Below are positions 1 to 7,028 of a stretch of DNA of 12,354 bases, in pieces. Below the pieces are notes generated by a model. It saw nothing but the letters and a program-made list of their open reading frames with translations. It was not told the origin of the DNA and ran no database searches. Location: NCBI GenBank assembly GCA_947453875.1, contig CANGIH010000024.1, positions 1-12,354 of the forward strand. Reading direction: 5' to 3'. A program made the position numbers and the translations under genes. Each line of letters starts with the position of its first letter. Positions within the stretch are counted from its first letter, which is position 1. Source of the stretch: Planctomycetaceae bacterium (GTDB lineage Bacteria > Planctomycetota > Planctomycetia > Pirellulales > UBA1268).

Positions 1-657
1 GCCCTGCCGGTCGTCGAGGACACGCGCGACGCCGACGTGCTCGCCAACATCCTCGACGACCTCCCCCTGACGTTCGCCTTCAAGGCGGGCAAGACCGACC
101 TCTTCGCCGGCCTCGGCGAGGCAGCACGGATCGCGAAGCCCTGGCGGCCGGGAAGCGCGACGGTGCTCGTCGTCACCGACGGCGACACCGTACCGGCAAC
201 CGGGATGCCGAAGATGCCCGAGAGCGTGTCCGGGGTGTTGCTCGTCGGGGTGGGGGATCCGACGGCAGGGAGATTCATCGACGGCCACATGTCGCGGCAG
301 GATGTGGCCACGCTCCGCCAAGTGGCCCTCCGCTCCCGCGGCCTGTATCACGACGGCAACACCAAGCAGGTGCCGACCGACTCGCTTGCGACCCTCGGCA
401 TGATGCCGCGGGAGCGCCTCCTCGACCGGCTTTCCCTGCGGGAATTCGCGATCGCAAGCGCCGTGGCTGGCACGGCGATCCTCGCCCTTCTCCCCCTCCT
501 GCTGGCCGTCGCCGGGACAGCGTGGCGGCCGGGGGTGCGGGAGAACCGCCCCCGGGGGATACTGGGAACCGACTCGGCACCGACCGGCCGCGCTGGTCCG
601 GCCGGCGGCCGACCGACTGGGGCGCGAAGGCCCCTGCCCACGGGAGGTGTGCGATGA
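1..657 (+). CDS. VWA-domain membrane protein, BatA/BatB-like (3' part only)
   Basis: The reading frame is open from base 1 with no start in view, so the N-terminal part, including the DxSxS half of the VWA metal site, lies outside the window. The visible 218 residues begin inside a von Willebrand factor A fold. GKTDLFAGL (about residues 31-39) matches the position of the metal-site threonine, and VLVVTDGD (about 55-62) matches the later strand and aspartate loop. A hydrophobic segment at about 146-172 (AIASAVAGTAILALLPLLLA) is a likely C-terminal membrane anchor. A basic, proline- and glycine-rich tail of about 45 residues follows and looks disordered. VWA plus a late membrane helix is the layout of Bat-type proteins, and the TPR gene coupled directly downstream supports that. 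A GTG at 37 could be read as a start, but it would cut the fold, so I take the gene as truncated by the window edge. The role is inferred: an envelope protein-interaction module. Confidence 0.85.
   Translation, partial: ALPVVEDTRDADVLANILDDLPLTFAFKAGKTDLFAGLGEAARIAKPWRPGSATVLVVTDGDTVPATGMPKMPESVSGVLLVGVGDPTAGRFIDGHMSRQDVATLRQVALRSRGLYHDGNTKQVPTDSLATLGMMPRERLLDRLSLREFAIASAVAGTAILALLPLLLAVAGTAWRPGVRENRPRGILGTDSAPTGRAGPAGGRPTGARRPLPTGGVR
642..647 (+). promoter_or_regulatory. Shine-Dalgarno site for the TPR-like gene
   Basis: GGGAGG lies six bases before the ATG at 654, inside the 3' end of the upstream VWA gene. It decides the start of the next gene at 654 rather than at the in-frame ATG at 522. 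The 654 start also places a hydrophobic segment at the N-terminus. Confidence 0.7.
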
Positions 658-1382
658 AGATCGTCTCGGTGCTGATCTGGATGCTCCTCCCTCTGGGCGC
701 CCTGGCCTGGCACTTCGGCCCCGGTGTCGATGGCCGGGCGCGCGACCGGGCTGCCGCGGCCGTCGCCCGCGCCGAACAGGCGCTCGCCGCGGATGATTGC
801 CACGCCGCCGTCTCCGCCTACTCCGCTGCCCTCGAGTCGCTCCCGGCCGGTGATGTCGCCGTGGCACGCCGGTTGCGGATCGAACGGGGCAAGGCGCGGA
901 TCGCCGCCAGCGATCTCGCCGAGGCCTCGCGGGATCTCGGCAGCCTCGTCGACGAACTCGAGGGGGATCCGACGGCCGATCGGGCGCTGGTCGATGATGC
1001 CCAAGACGCCCTTGCCACGAGCGACTTTTTCGTGGCCTGGCTCAAGCGTCTCGAGGGCTACGGCCGTGACGACTGGGAGCCGCACACCGAAAGCGCGCGG
1101 CAGACCTGGCGACGCTTGGCCGAGCAGGCCGAAGCCGACGGCGATGCCACTTCCCGCGAAGGCCATGAACACAATCTCGAGGCGGTGGTGAGGCTTGCGC
1201 GGATGGAGCCGGACGAGCTCCAGGGGCTGCCGATCCCGAAGGAGTGTGCCAACTGCAAGGGGGGGCAGTGCCGCAACTGCAACGGCAAGAAACCGGGGCG
1301 CAGGCCCACGCCGAGCCAAAACCGTTCCAAGGACGCGCGCGGCGCGTCGAGTGGCCCGCCGCCCGACGATTCTGGGTCATGA
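654..1382 (+). CDS. Membrane-anchored TPR-like protein with CxxC-x4-CxxC tail
   Basis: The 242-residue product begins at ATG 654, which overlaps the upstream stop as ATGA, so the two genes are probably translationally coupled. Residues 1-24 form an uncleaved-looking hydrophobic anchor (IVSVLIWMLLPLGALAW). Residues 27 to about 185 are alternating amphipathic helices rich in Ala, Arg and Glu, with TPR-like spacing (AVSAYSAALESLP, then AWLKRLEGYGRDDWEP). The tail carries CANCKGGQCRNC with cysteines at 198, 201, 206 and 209, then a Lys/Pro/Ser-rich disordered end. With an N-terminal anchor, the helical body and cysteines would be extracytoplasmic. Small TPR proteins next to VWA proteins are typical of Bat clusters, where they are thought to act as scaffolds; that assignment is inference from context. 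Four cysteines in two CxxC pairs could hold a metal or form disulfides, but the sequence alone does not say which. I know of no characterised homologue. Confidence 0.82.
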   Translation: MKIVSVLIWMLLPLGALAWHFGPGVDGRARDRAAAAVARAEQALAADDCHAAVSAYSAALESLPAGDVAVARRLRIERGKARIAASDLAEASRDLGSLVDELEGDPTADRALVDDAQDALATSDFFVAWLKRLEGYGRDDWEPHTESARQTWRRLAEQAEADGDATSREGHEHNLEAVVRLARMEPDELQGLPIPKECANCKGGQCRNCNGKKPGRRPTPSQNRSKDARGASSGPPPDDSGS

Positions 1383-1434
1383 GCCCTCGTGCAACTCGGG
1401 CCTCTTCGGGTCTGTCAGGAGCGGAAACAGGAAT

Positions 1435-1460
1435 GGAAAAAGGTCAGGGAGGACTTTTCC
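1435..1460 (+). repeat. Imperfect inverted repeat in the leader of the giant protein gene
   Basis: GGAAAAAG (1435-1442) faces CTTTTCC (1454-1460) across an 11-base loop, giving a seven-pair stem with one extra A. It lies in the 110-base gap between the TPR-like gene and the next start and contains the most AT-rich bases of that gap. There is no following T-run, so it is not a standard terminator. It could be a leader hairpin or chance. Confidence 0.3.
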
Positions 1461-1478
1461 CACAGACTTTCATCAGTC

Positions 1479-1486
1479 GGAGGGGG
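1479..1486 (+). promoter_or_regulatory. Strong Shine-Dalgarno site deciding the 1493 start
   Basis: GGAGGGGG ends six bases before ATG 1493. The same frame is open further upstream (ATG at 1379 and 1433). Codons from 1379 to 1492 have many A/T third positions, unlike the strongly G/C-ending codons of the genes, and neither alternative places a signal peptide at the N-terminus. This site therefore fixes the start at 1493. Confidence 0.75.
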
Positions 1487-1492
1487 TGCGTG

Positions 1493-4400
1493 ATGGGGTC
1501 GTCGATCCTTGGGAGCCGATCGGCGGCGGCGTGGTCGCTCTTGATCGGGCTGGTGACCGCGCTGCCGGCCCATGGTCAAGCCGTCGTGATCCGTGCCGTG
1601 CCGATCCAGGGAGCGGCGATCCAACGGACGGCGATCCAGGTCGCACCGGTCCAGCCGGCTCATGCCGCCGGGACCGTCGTCGCACCGGTCGTCACGCCGG
1701 CCCAGGGAGGGGCGGCCGATCCCGCCGACCTTTCCTCGGGCCGCATCGAGAAAATCAAAAAACTCCTGTTCGACAGGCGTCCATCGGCGCTGTTGGGAGC
1801 GGGGGCCGAAGGGGAAGCGACGACCACTCGCGCTGCCGAGGCGCCGGCACCGGCGACCACCGATCCATTCGACCTCGAGCTGAAGGCGTTCCGCGAGGCT
1901 GCCCTCGCCGGTCGTTGGGAAGCGGTGGCGACGTTCCTCCAATCGCTCCCGGCCGCCGAGGCGACGGCGGCCCTCGACCGGCTCCTCGAGCAGCTCGCCA
2001 CCCTGCCCCAGCCCCCCCCCGGGCCGACGGGTGTGCCGCTCCCCCCCGAATTCCCCGCTATCGGTGCAGCCGATGTCGTCGGCATCGCCCGTCTCCTCCC
2101 GGTGGGAGCCGGCGGAGGCACCCCTCCTGATGAAAACCGTCGGCGACAACTCGGCAGCATCGCACGGCTGGCACTCGATGGTGGCACCGAGGGGGAGGAT
2201 CTCGCCGCGGCGCTCATGGCCGAGATGCGGCGGGAGGGCTCGTCGCTCGACCTGGCGAGTGCGGCGGGAATCCTCGCCGATGCCGGCCGCGCCGACCTGG
2301 CCGGGCCACTTCTCCCCCCGCTCGACGAGGCGGTGGGGGGCAGGGACACAGCCGCGATCAAGCTTCGCGTCAAGCAGCTCCGCGCGGCACGCAGCCGCGA
2401 TCCGAAGTCGGTGTCGGTCGCCGAGCTCTGGGAAGCCACGGAGGCGCTGGTCGCGGCGACCCTCCCCGACACCCCCGATCGCCGATTCGCCATCGAGCAG
2501 GCGGCGGAATTGCTCCCTTCGATTCCCAAGGCCCAGGCGGAGGCATGGCTCGCGAAGGTCACGGGTACCGAAGCGGACACCGGCAGCGAGTTTGTCCGCG
2601 CGATCGCGGCCCGGGTGGCGACCGGCCCTTCCCGACATCCGCACGAGATCGAACCACGCGCGGAATGGCTGCAGCTCCTCCATCGAGCCGTGGCGGGGGC
2701 GACCGGTTCAGCGGTGGCCGACGATCCACGCTTCGCGGCGGTGCTTGTCCCCGCGGCGCGGGCCTGGACCGCCGAGGCCAAACTCTCGGCCGAACACGAC
2801 ACGCGTGATGCCGGCATGCGTCGCGATCCCTACGGGAATGTTTACTACTGGGAGGAGCAGCAATTGCAGATGCAGCGGATGCAGCTGCCACAGTGGCCGG
2901 TGAAGCTCGCCGACGTGATCGCTGCGGCGCCCGACGAGGCCTGGCTTTCTCGGCTGCCAGCCGCCGAACGCCCCGCGGTCGATCGGGCGATCGTGGCGAT
3001 CCACTGCAAGGCGGGGGAGGTCGACAAGGCGCTTCCGGCACTCGAGCGGCTCGCGGCCGCCCACCCGGCGGCGGCGAAGACCCTTGTCAGGCCGCTTCTC
3101 GATGCCTGGAAGCTCTCCCACGACCCCAACGACGAGCGTGTCCGGCCGATGCCCTTCTTCTACGCCTTCGGCATGGACCAGCGTCAGGGGGGGATCCCGC
3201 TGTCGCGTTCGCTGCAGGAGCGGAATCTCGCGGAGCTCGAGGCGCTCGTCGGCCGGCTCCGTGGCCTGCCGGTGGGGCCGCTCGACGAGGCGCTCCTCGT
3301 CGAATGCTTCACCACCTGCCACAGTGCGGCCGAGGTGTGGCAGCCGGCGGCGATTCTTCGCGTCTTCGGGGCGACGGAAAGCCTCTCGCCGACGGCGGTG
3401 GCACTCCTGGCGGGGCGGATGCGTGCCAACCTCGCCGGCACCTGGCAGCAGCCGAGCGTGCAGGAGCAGAAAAAGACGAAACGCCGCGAGGCCGACATCC
3501 GCGCCGAGGTGGAGAAGGGCTACGCCACGGCACGCGACTTCGTCGCCGGGGCGCTCGAGCGGCATCCGGGCCACTGGGCGCTGACGGGAGCCGAAGCGGC
3601 GCTCGACCACGACGAGAACGATTTCCGGCGGAAGCTCGCCGACTCCCCCGACTTCACGAAGAACCGGCGCGCGGCGCTCGACCGCTTCGCCGAGGCGGCA
3701 AGGGCGTATGCGGCCGCCACGGCGGCGCTCCCGCGCGACGCGTGGAATCCCGACCTCCTCGACACCTGGTTCCTCGCCGGCCTCGGCGCCTGTGACGCCA
3801 AGCGGATCGACGAGACGACGCAGGCCGTGGCCGGGGAGAGCGCGAGGTTGAAGGAGGTGATCGATGCGATGGAACCGGAGCCGCGCCAATGGCACCGCGA
3901 ACGGTTCGCGACGGCGCTCGTCAGCCGGCTCGCGCAGGTCAATCCGGCCGTGAAGCACCGCGTCGTCCGCGAGGGGCTCGTCGTCGCCGGCGACGAGCCG
4001 AAGGCGCGCGAGGCGAAGCAGGTGTTCGACTACTACTGCGACCTCATCCGCGAGATCGAACTGCGGGCCGACATCGACGGCCCCGACCGTGTCGGCACGG
4101 GTCGTCCCTTCGGCGTCCTCGTCTCGCTGCGTCATACCCGCGAGATCGAGCGCGAGGCAGGGGGGTTTGGCCGTTACCTCCAGAACCAGAAGGCCAATAC
4201 CGCCTTCGCCTTCAACTTCGGCCGGCCTCTCGAGAACTACCGTGACAAGTTCGAGGAGATGGTGCGGCGGACCCTCGGCGAGTTCTTCGAGGTGAAGAGT
4301 GTCACCTTCCAGACCGAGGATGTGCAGAGTCGGGCCGATGCCGAATACGGCTGGCGACGCACCCCGTATGCCTACCTCGTCCTTGCTGCCAAGGATGCCA

Positions 4401-5254
4401 AGGTCGACCGTCTCCCTCCGCTGCGGCTCGATCTCGACTTTCTCGACACCGCCGGGCACGTGATCCTGCCGATCGAGAGCAACGCTCTCGGCCTCGACGC
4501 CGCGACCGCGGCCGATCCCCGGCCATTTGCAAGCCTCACGCTCACCGAGATCCTCGACGAGCGGAAGGCCCGCGAGGGGGAACTGAATCTCGAGATCCGC
4601 GCCACTGCCCGCGGGCTCGTCCCCGATCTGGCCACGATCCTTGATGCGGCGCCGGTCGGCTACGAGGTGAAGGGGGTCCGCGATGACGGCCTGTCAGTCG
4701 CCCGGTTTGACCCCGACTCCAGCGCCCCGGTCGTGCTCTCGGAGCGGTCGTGGGTGGTGAACCTCGTGCCCGGGGCCAGCGCCGACGGCCGCTTCCACTT
4801 CCCCGAGCCAAAGGTGGAGGTGGCCGAGAGAACCCTGCAGCGCTACGACGATGCCGATCTGATCGCGGCGGAGCCGGCGGTGACGGTGGGGAAGCGTCTC
4901 ACGGGACGTCTGCTCACCTGGCCGCGGGTGGCGGCGGGTCTCGCCGGCCTCGCGATCCTCGTGGCACTCGGCGTCGCCCTCCGCACCTTCTCGCGCCGCG
5001 GCCCGGTGGCGATCGAGTCGTTCGTCGTCCCCGACCCGGCGACACCATTTGCCGTGCTGCAACTGCTCCGCGACATCCAATCGACCAATGGCCTCGATCC
5101 GCGCGGCCACGCGCAGCTCCAGGAATCGATCGACCGAATCGAGACCGGCTACTTCGCCGCGGGAGCGGTCCCGCAGGCGGGCGAACTGGAACAGCTCGCC
5201 CGTTCGTGGGTGGCCAAGGCCCGTCCGCGGAGTGGGGCGACGGAGCCGAGCTGA
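1493..5254 (+). CDS. Giant exported, C-terminally anchored planctomycete protein of unknown function
   Basis: The product is 1253 residues. A signal peptide is visible at 1-28 (SLLIGLVTALPAHG). A Val/Gln/Ala-rich linker follows, then a long, mainly alpha-helical region (about 80-860) rich in Ala and Leu that looks like irregular TPR or HEAT-type solenoid repeats. An odd aromatic and Met/Gln-rich insert sits at about 442-464 (YGNVYYWEEQQLQMQRMQ). Residues about 870-1000 form a mixed alpha/beta block with RHTREIEREAGGFGRYLQNQ at 880-899 and LDLDFLD near 979. I recall related stretches in other planctomycete proteins but know no function for them. A membrane helix at about 1143-1166 is followed by an Arg-rich stop-transfer and an 87-residue presumed cytoplasmic helical tail. 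Signal peptide, large exported body and C-terminal helix match BatD-like topology and fit the VWA/TPR neighbours, but no BatD beta domain is recognisable. The stop lies three bases from the convergent DUF1501 stop. Confidence 0.85.
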   Translation: MGSSILGSRSAAAWSLLIGLVTALPAHGQAVVIRAVPIQGAAIQRTAIQVAPVQPAHAAGTVVAPVVTPAQGGAADPADLSSGRIEKIKKLLFDRRPSALLGAGAEGEATTTRAAEAPAPATTDPFDLELKAFREAALAGRWEAVATFLQSLPAAEATAALDRLLEQLATLPQPPPGPTGVPLPPEFPAIGAADVVGIARLLPVGAGGGTPPDENRRRQLGSIARLALDGGTEGEDLAAALMAEMRREGSSLDLASAAGILADAGRADLAGPLLPPLDEAVGGRDTAAIKLRVKQLRAARSRDPKSVSVAELWEATEALVAATLPDTPDRRFAIEQAAELLPSIPKAQAEAWLAKVTGTEADTGSEFVRAIAARVATGPSRHPHEIEPRAEWLQLLHRAVAGATGSAVADDPRFAAVLVPAARAWTAEAKLSAEHDTRDAGMRRDPYGNVYYWEEQQLQMQRMQLPQWPVKLADVIAAAPDEAWLSRLPAAERPAVDRAIVAIHCKAGEVDKALPALERLAAAHPAAAKTLVRPLLDAWKLSHDPNDERVRPMPFFYAFGMDQRQGGIPLSRSLQERNLAELEALVGRLRGLPVGPLDEALLVECFTTCHSAAEVWQPAAILRVFGATESLSPTAVALLAGRMRANLAGTWQQPSVQEQKKTKRREADIRAEVEKGYATARDFVAGALERHPGHWALTGAEAALDHDENDFRRKLADSPDFTKNRRAALDRFAEAARAYAAATAALPRDAWNPDLLDTWFLAGLGACDAKRIDETTQAVAGESARLKEVIDAMEPEPRQWHRERFATALVSRLAQVNPAVKHRVVREGLVVAGDEPKAREAKQVFDYYCDLIREIELRADIDGPDRVGTGRPFGVLVSLRHTREIEREAGGFGRYLQNQKANTAFAFNFGRPLENYRDKFEEMVRRTLGEFFEVKSVTFQTEDVQSRADAEYGWRRTPYAYLVLAAKDAKVDRLPPLRLDLDFLDTAGHVILPIESNALGLDAATAADPRPFASLTLTEILDERKAREGELNLEIRATARGLVPDLATILDAAPVGYEVKGVRDDGLSVARFDPDSSAPVVLSERSWVVNLVPGASADGRFHFPEPKVEVAERTLQRYDDADLIAAEPAVTVGKRLTGRLLTWPRVAAGLAGLAILVALGVALRTFSRRGPVAIESFVVPDPATPFAVLQLLRDIQSTNGLDPRGHAQLQESIDRIETGYFAAGAVPQAGELEQLARSWVAKARPRSGATEPS

Positions 5255-5266
5255 TCGTCAGATCAG
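5251..5266. repeat. Perfect inverted repeat spanning two convergent stop codons
   Basis: CTGATC-gtca-GATCAG is a perfect six-base-pair stem with a four-base loop. It contains the TGA of the + strand gene (5252-5254) and the TGA of the - strand gene (5260-5258). There is no T-run on either side, so it is at best a weak bidirectional hairpin. Confidence 0.35.
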
Positions 5267-6640
5267 TTCGGCGATCGGCTCACGTCCGTCGACGAGATAC
5301 TGCGGCCTGCCCGCATGGTCTGGGATCGTCGTCGTGGCGACATCGATGCCGAGCCTGTGGTAGAGGGTGGCGAAGACGTCCTGGTAGTGGACGGGCCGAT
5401 CCTGCGGCACCTCGCCGAGCCGGTTGGTCGAGCCGATCACCTGGCCGGTGCGCATGCCGCCACCGGCGAGGAGGCAGCAGGAAGCCTGCGGCCAGTGATC
5501 GCGACCGGCATCCTTGTTGATCCGGGGCGTGCGACCAAATTCCCCCCAGGCGACGACGCTCACGTCCTTGTCGAGGCCGCGGTCGTGGAGATCGCCGACG
5601 AGCGCCGTGATCGCCTGATCGAAGCGTCCAAGCTGCTCGGGGAGGCGGATAAAGTTGGAGTGGTGGCGATCCCAGCTGCCGAACGACAGCGTCACGCAGC
5701 GCACCCCGGCCTCGACCAGACGACGGGCGACGAGGAATTGGTCCATCCAATGCGGCCCGGCATCCTCGCCGAAAGCCGGATCGGCCGAACCGCGGCCGTA
5801 ACGATCGCGCGTCGCGGCGGATTCACGCTCCACATCGAGCGCCTCGACGAACCGGCTCGAGGTGAGCACGTCGAAGGCCTTCGCGGCGTAGGCGTCGTGG
5901 CCGGCGGTGGCGGCGGTGTCGCGCCAGCGCCTGAAATGATCGATCCCCTCCATCAGGCCGCGACGGTCGCCGAGCTGGTCGAGCGTCACACCGGAAAGCC
6001 GCATGCTCGACAGCCCCTCGTCGTCCGGTTGGCAGGGGGCGTGGGCGGCGCCGAGGAAGCCGGGGAGACCCGGATTGCCATAGGGGGCGTGGCGAGTCTT
6101 GATGGTCAGGCCGACAAACGGCGGCACGGCCCGGTCGACCGGCCCATGAAGGCGCGACACGGCGGCCCCGAGGGAGGGATGGCCATCCTGCCGGCCGCGT
6201 GGGCCGATGGGATAGCCGGAGAGACACAGGTCGGAGCAGTGCTGGTCGAGACCGCCATGGAGGGAGCGGATGATGGCAAATTTCTCCATCATCGCCGCGA
6301 GGCGCGGGAGGTGTTCGCAGATCTCGATGCCGGGGACGCTCGTGGCGATCGGCCGGAAGCTCCCGCGGATCTCCGCCGGCGCCTCCATCTTCAAGTCGAC
6401 CATGTCCTGGTGCGAAGGCCCGCCCGGGAGGTAGACCATGATCACCGCCTTGTGGCCGAGTCCCCCGGAAGCCACGCCGCTGGAATGGCCTGTGGCCTCG
6501 GCGGCGAGGAGCCGGGTCATCGACAGGCCGCCGAGGGCGAGCCCGCCGATTTTCATCGCATGACGGCGCGACCGGCGCCGCGCGCCGTCGCAGAAACCGT
6601 CGATCGGCCGACCGGGGATGGTGAGCTGTGGATCGGTCAC
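5258..6640 (-). CDS. DUF1501 family protein with Tat-type leader
   Basis: From a GTG at 6640 the product is 460 residues, within the usual range for this family. GAGGA lies seven bases upstream of that GTG. The frame stays open to 6802, but that extension would cross the divergent intergenic region and bury the leader. The N-terminus has a twin-arginine-like stretch, RRRSRRHAMKIGGLALGG (21-38), so export by Tat is likely. Family hallmarks are in order: PGGPSHQDMVDLK (72-84), SFGSWDRHHSNF (319-330) and GEFGRTPRINKDAGRDHWP (366-384). DUF1501 proteins belong to the alkaline phosphatase/sulfatase-like superfamily by fold and are highly multiplied in planctomycetes, usually beside DUF1549/DUF1553 cytochromes; their substrate is unknown. 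No such partner is adjacent on this strand, although a cytochrome of that class starts at 11830. The gene is monocistronic in view. Confidence 0.93.
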   Translation of the reverse strand: MTDPQLTIPGRPIDGFCDGARRRSRRHAMKIGGLALGGLSMTRLLAAEATGHSSGVASGGLGHKAVIMVYLPGGPSHQDMVDLKMEAPAEIRGSFRPIATSVPGIEICEHLPRLAAMMEKFAIIRSLHGGLDQHCSDLCLSGYPIGPRGRQDGHPSLGAAVSRLHGPVDRAVPPFVGLTIKTRHAPYGNPGLPGFLGAAHAPCQPDDEGLSSMRLSGVTLDQLGDRRGLMEGIDHFRRWRDTAATAGHDAYAAKAFDVLTSSRFVEALDVERESAATRDRYGRGSADPAFGEDAGPHWMDQFLVARRLVEAGVRCVTLSFGSWDRHHSNFIRLPEQLGRFDQAITALVGDLHDRGLDKDVSVVAWGEFGRTPRINKDAGRDHWPQASCCLLAGGGMRTGQVIGSTNRLGEVPQDRPVHYQDVFATLYHRLGIDVATTTIPDHAGRPQYLVDGREPIAELI

Positions 6641-6647
6641 GGGGCGG

Positions 6648-6652
6648 TCCTC
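6648..6652 (-). promoter_or_regulatory. Shine-Dalgarno site for the DUF1501 GTG start
   Basis: Read on the - strand this is GAGGA, seven bases before GTG 6640. It supports a GTG start just ahead of the twin-arginine leader. Confidence 0.55.
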
Positions 6653-6671
6653 GCCTGGGGGGATGCCGGAA

Positions 6672-6677
6672 GTGATA
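6672..6677 (-). promoter_or_regulatory. Candidate -10 element for the DUF1501 gene
   Basis: The - strand reads GGTATCAC here, with TATCAC as a -10-like hexamer about 31 bases before the GTG start. It lies in a short AT-rich island (6672-6688) that stands out in a GC-rich intergenic region. No convincing -35 box is visible. A near-identical GGTATCA occurs upstream of the gene at 8676. This is inference only. Confidence 0.3.
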
Positions 6678-6757
6678 CCTTTGTACCCAGACGCCGCGGT
6701 CGGAGCGAAGGGAGATCGGGCCGTCGGCGGAGGCGCTCGAAGGGCCGCGGTTCGGTG

Positions 6758-6763
6758 TACGAT
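6758..6763 (+). promoter_or_regulatory. Candidate -10 element for the fmdB-like gene
   Basis: TACGAT lies 37 bases before ATG 6801 and is preceded by TTCGGTG. It is one of few AT-containing hexamers in this divergent intergenic region. No clear -35 box at standard spacing is visible, so this is a weak call. Confidence 0.22.
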
Positions 6764-6800
6764 TCCTCCGGCCAGACAATCCCCGGGAGCGTTCACCACC

Positions 6801-7028
6801 ATGCCCCTCTATGAATATGTCTGTCGCGCGTGCGAGGAGCGTTTCGAACTGCTCGTCCGCGGCGACGACACGCCACAGTGCCCGCATTGCCACGGAAAAA
6901 AGCTCGAAAAGCTTCTCAGCGTCGTCTCGGGGCATGTCGCCGGCGGCAAGGGGAACGCGGCTTCCGAGCCCGGAGGCTGTGGCCGGCCGCAGTGCGGCAC
7001 GGGAGGGTGCGGGGGAATGATGGGATGA
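6801..7028 (+). CDS. FmdB-family zinc ribbon protein
   Basis: This 75-residue protein starts MPLYEYVCRACEERFE, the characteristic opening of the FmdB/CxxC_CxxC_SSSS regulatory-protein family. Cysteines 8, 11, 27 and 30 (CRAC and CPHC) form the zinc-ribbon ligand set. LEKLLSVVSG after the second pair matches the conserved region where the family often has KxxSxxSG. The tail is Gly/Cys-rich, with three further cysteines at 60, 65 and 70 (GGCGRPQCGTGGCGG). FmdB was named as a putative regulator of formamidase in Methylophilus; the general role of the family is not settled. GGGAG at 6785-6789 is a loosely spaced ribosome site. The stop overlaps the start of the next gene as ATGA, which suggests coupled translation with the exported ceramidase-fold hydrolase. 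That partner is unexpected and I know no functional reason for it. Confidence 0.92.
   Translation: MPLYEYVCRACEERFELLVRGDDTPQCPHCHGKKLEKLLSVVSGHVAGGKGNAASEPGGCGRPQCGTGGCGGMMG

Noticed and set aside
254..976. GGGGGATCCGACGGC occurs in both the VWA gene (about 254-268) and the TPR-like gene (about 962-976)
   Set aside because: Both encode the same short peptide GDPTA with the preferred codons of this genome. The flanks differ, and no other copies or element ends are seen.
1600..1660. Short tandem-like GGCGATCCA repetition early in the giant protein gene
   Set aside because: It reflects a Val/Ile/Gln low-complexity linker after the signal peptide; the copies are few and imperfect, so it is not a functional DNA repeat.
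3305..3322. CFTTCH (CxxxCH) in the giant protein, resembling a rare noncanonical c-heme site
   Set aside because: It lies within a predicted helix of the solenoid-like region with no surrounding cytochrome fold, so chance is the simplest reading. Conservation of Cys605, Cys609 and His610 in homologues would reopen it.
2708..4459. Long - strand open frame of 583 codons opposite the giant protein gene
   Set aside because: It has low-complexity Arg/Glu/Gly composition, no signal or domain, and no ribosome site; the + strand frame has a signal peptide, a membrane helix and recognisable conserved blocks.
5315..6814. Long + strand open frame of 499 codons opposite the DUF1501 gene
   Set aside because: The - strand carries clear DUF1501 motifs and a Tat leader; the + strand translation has no recognisable domain and would run through the divergent intergenic region into the fmdB-like start.
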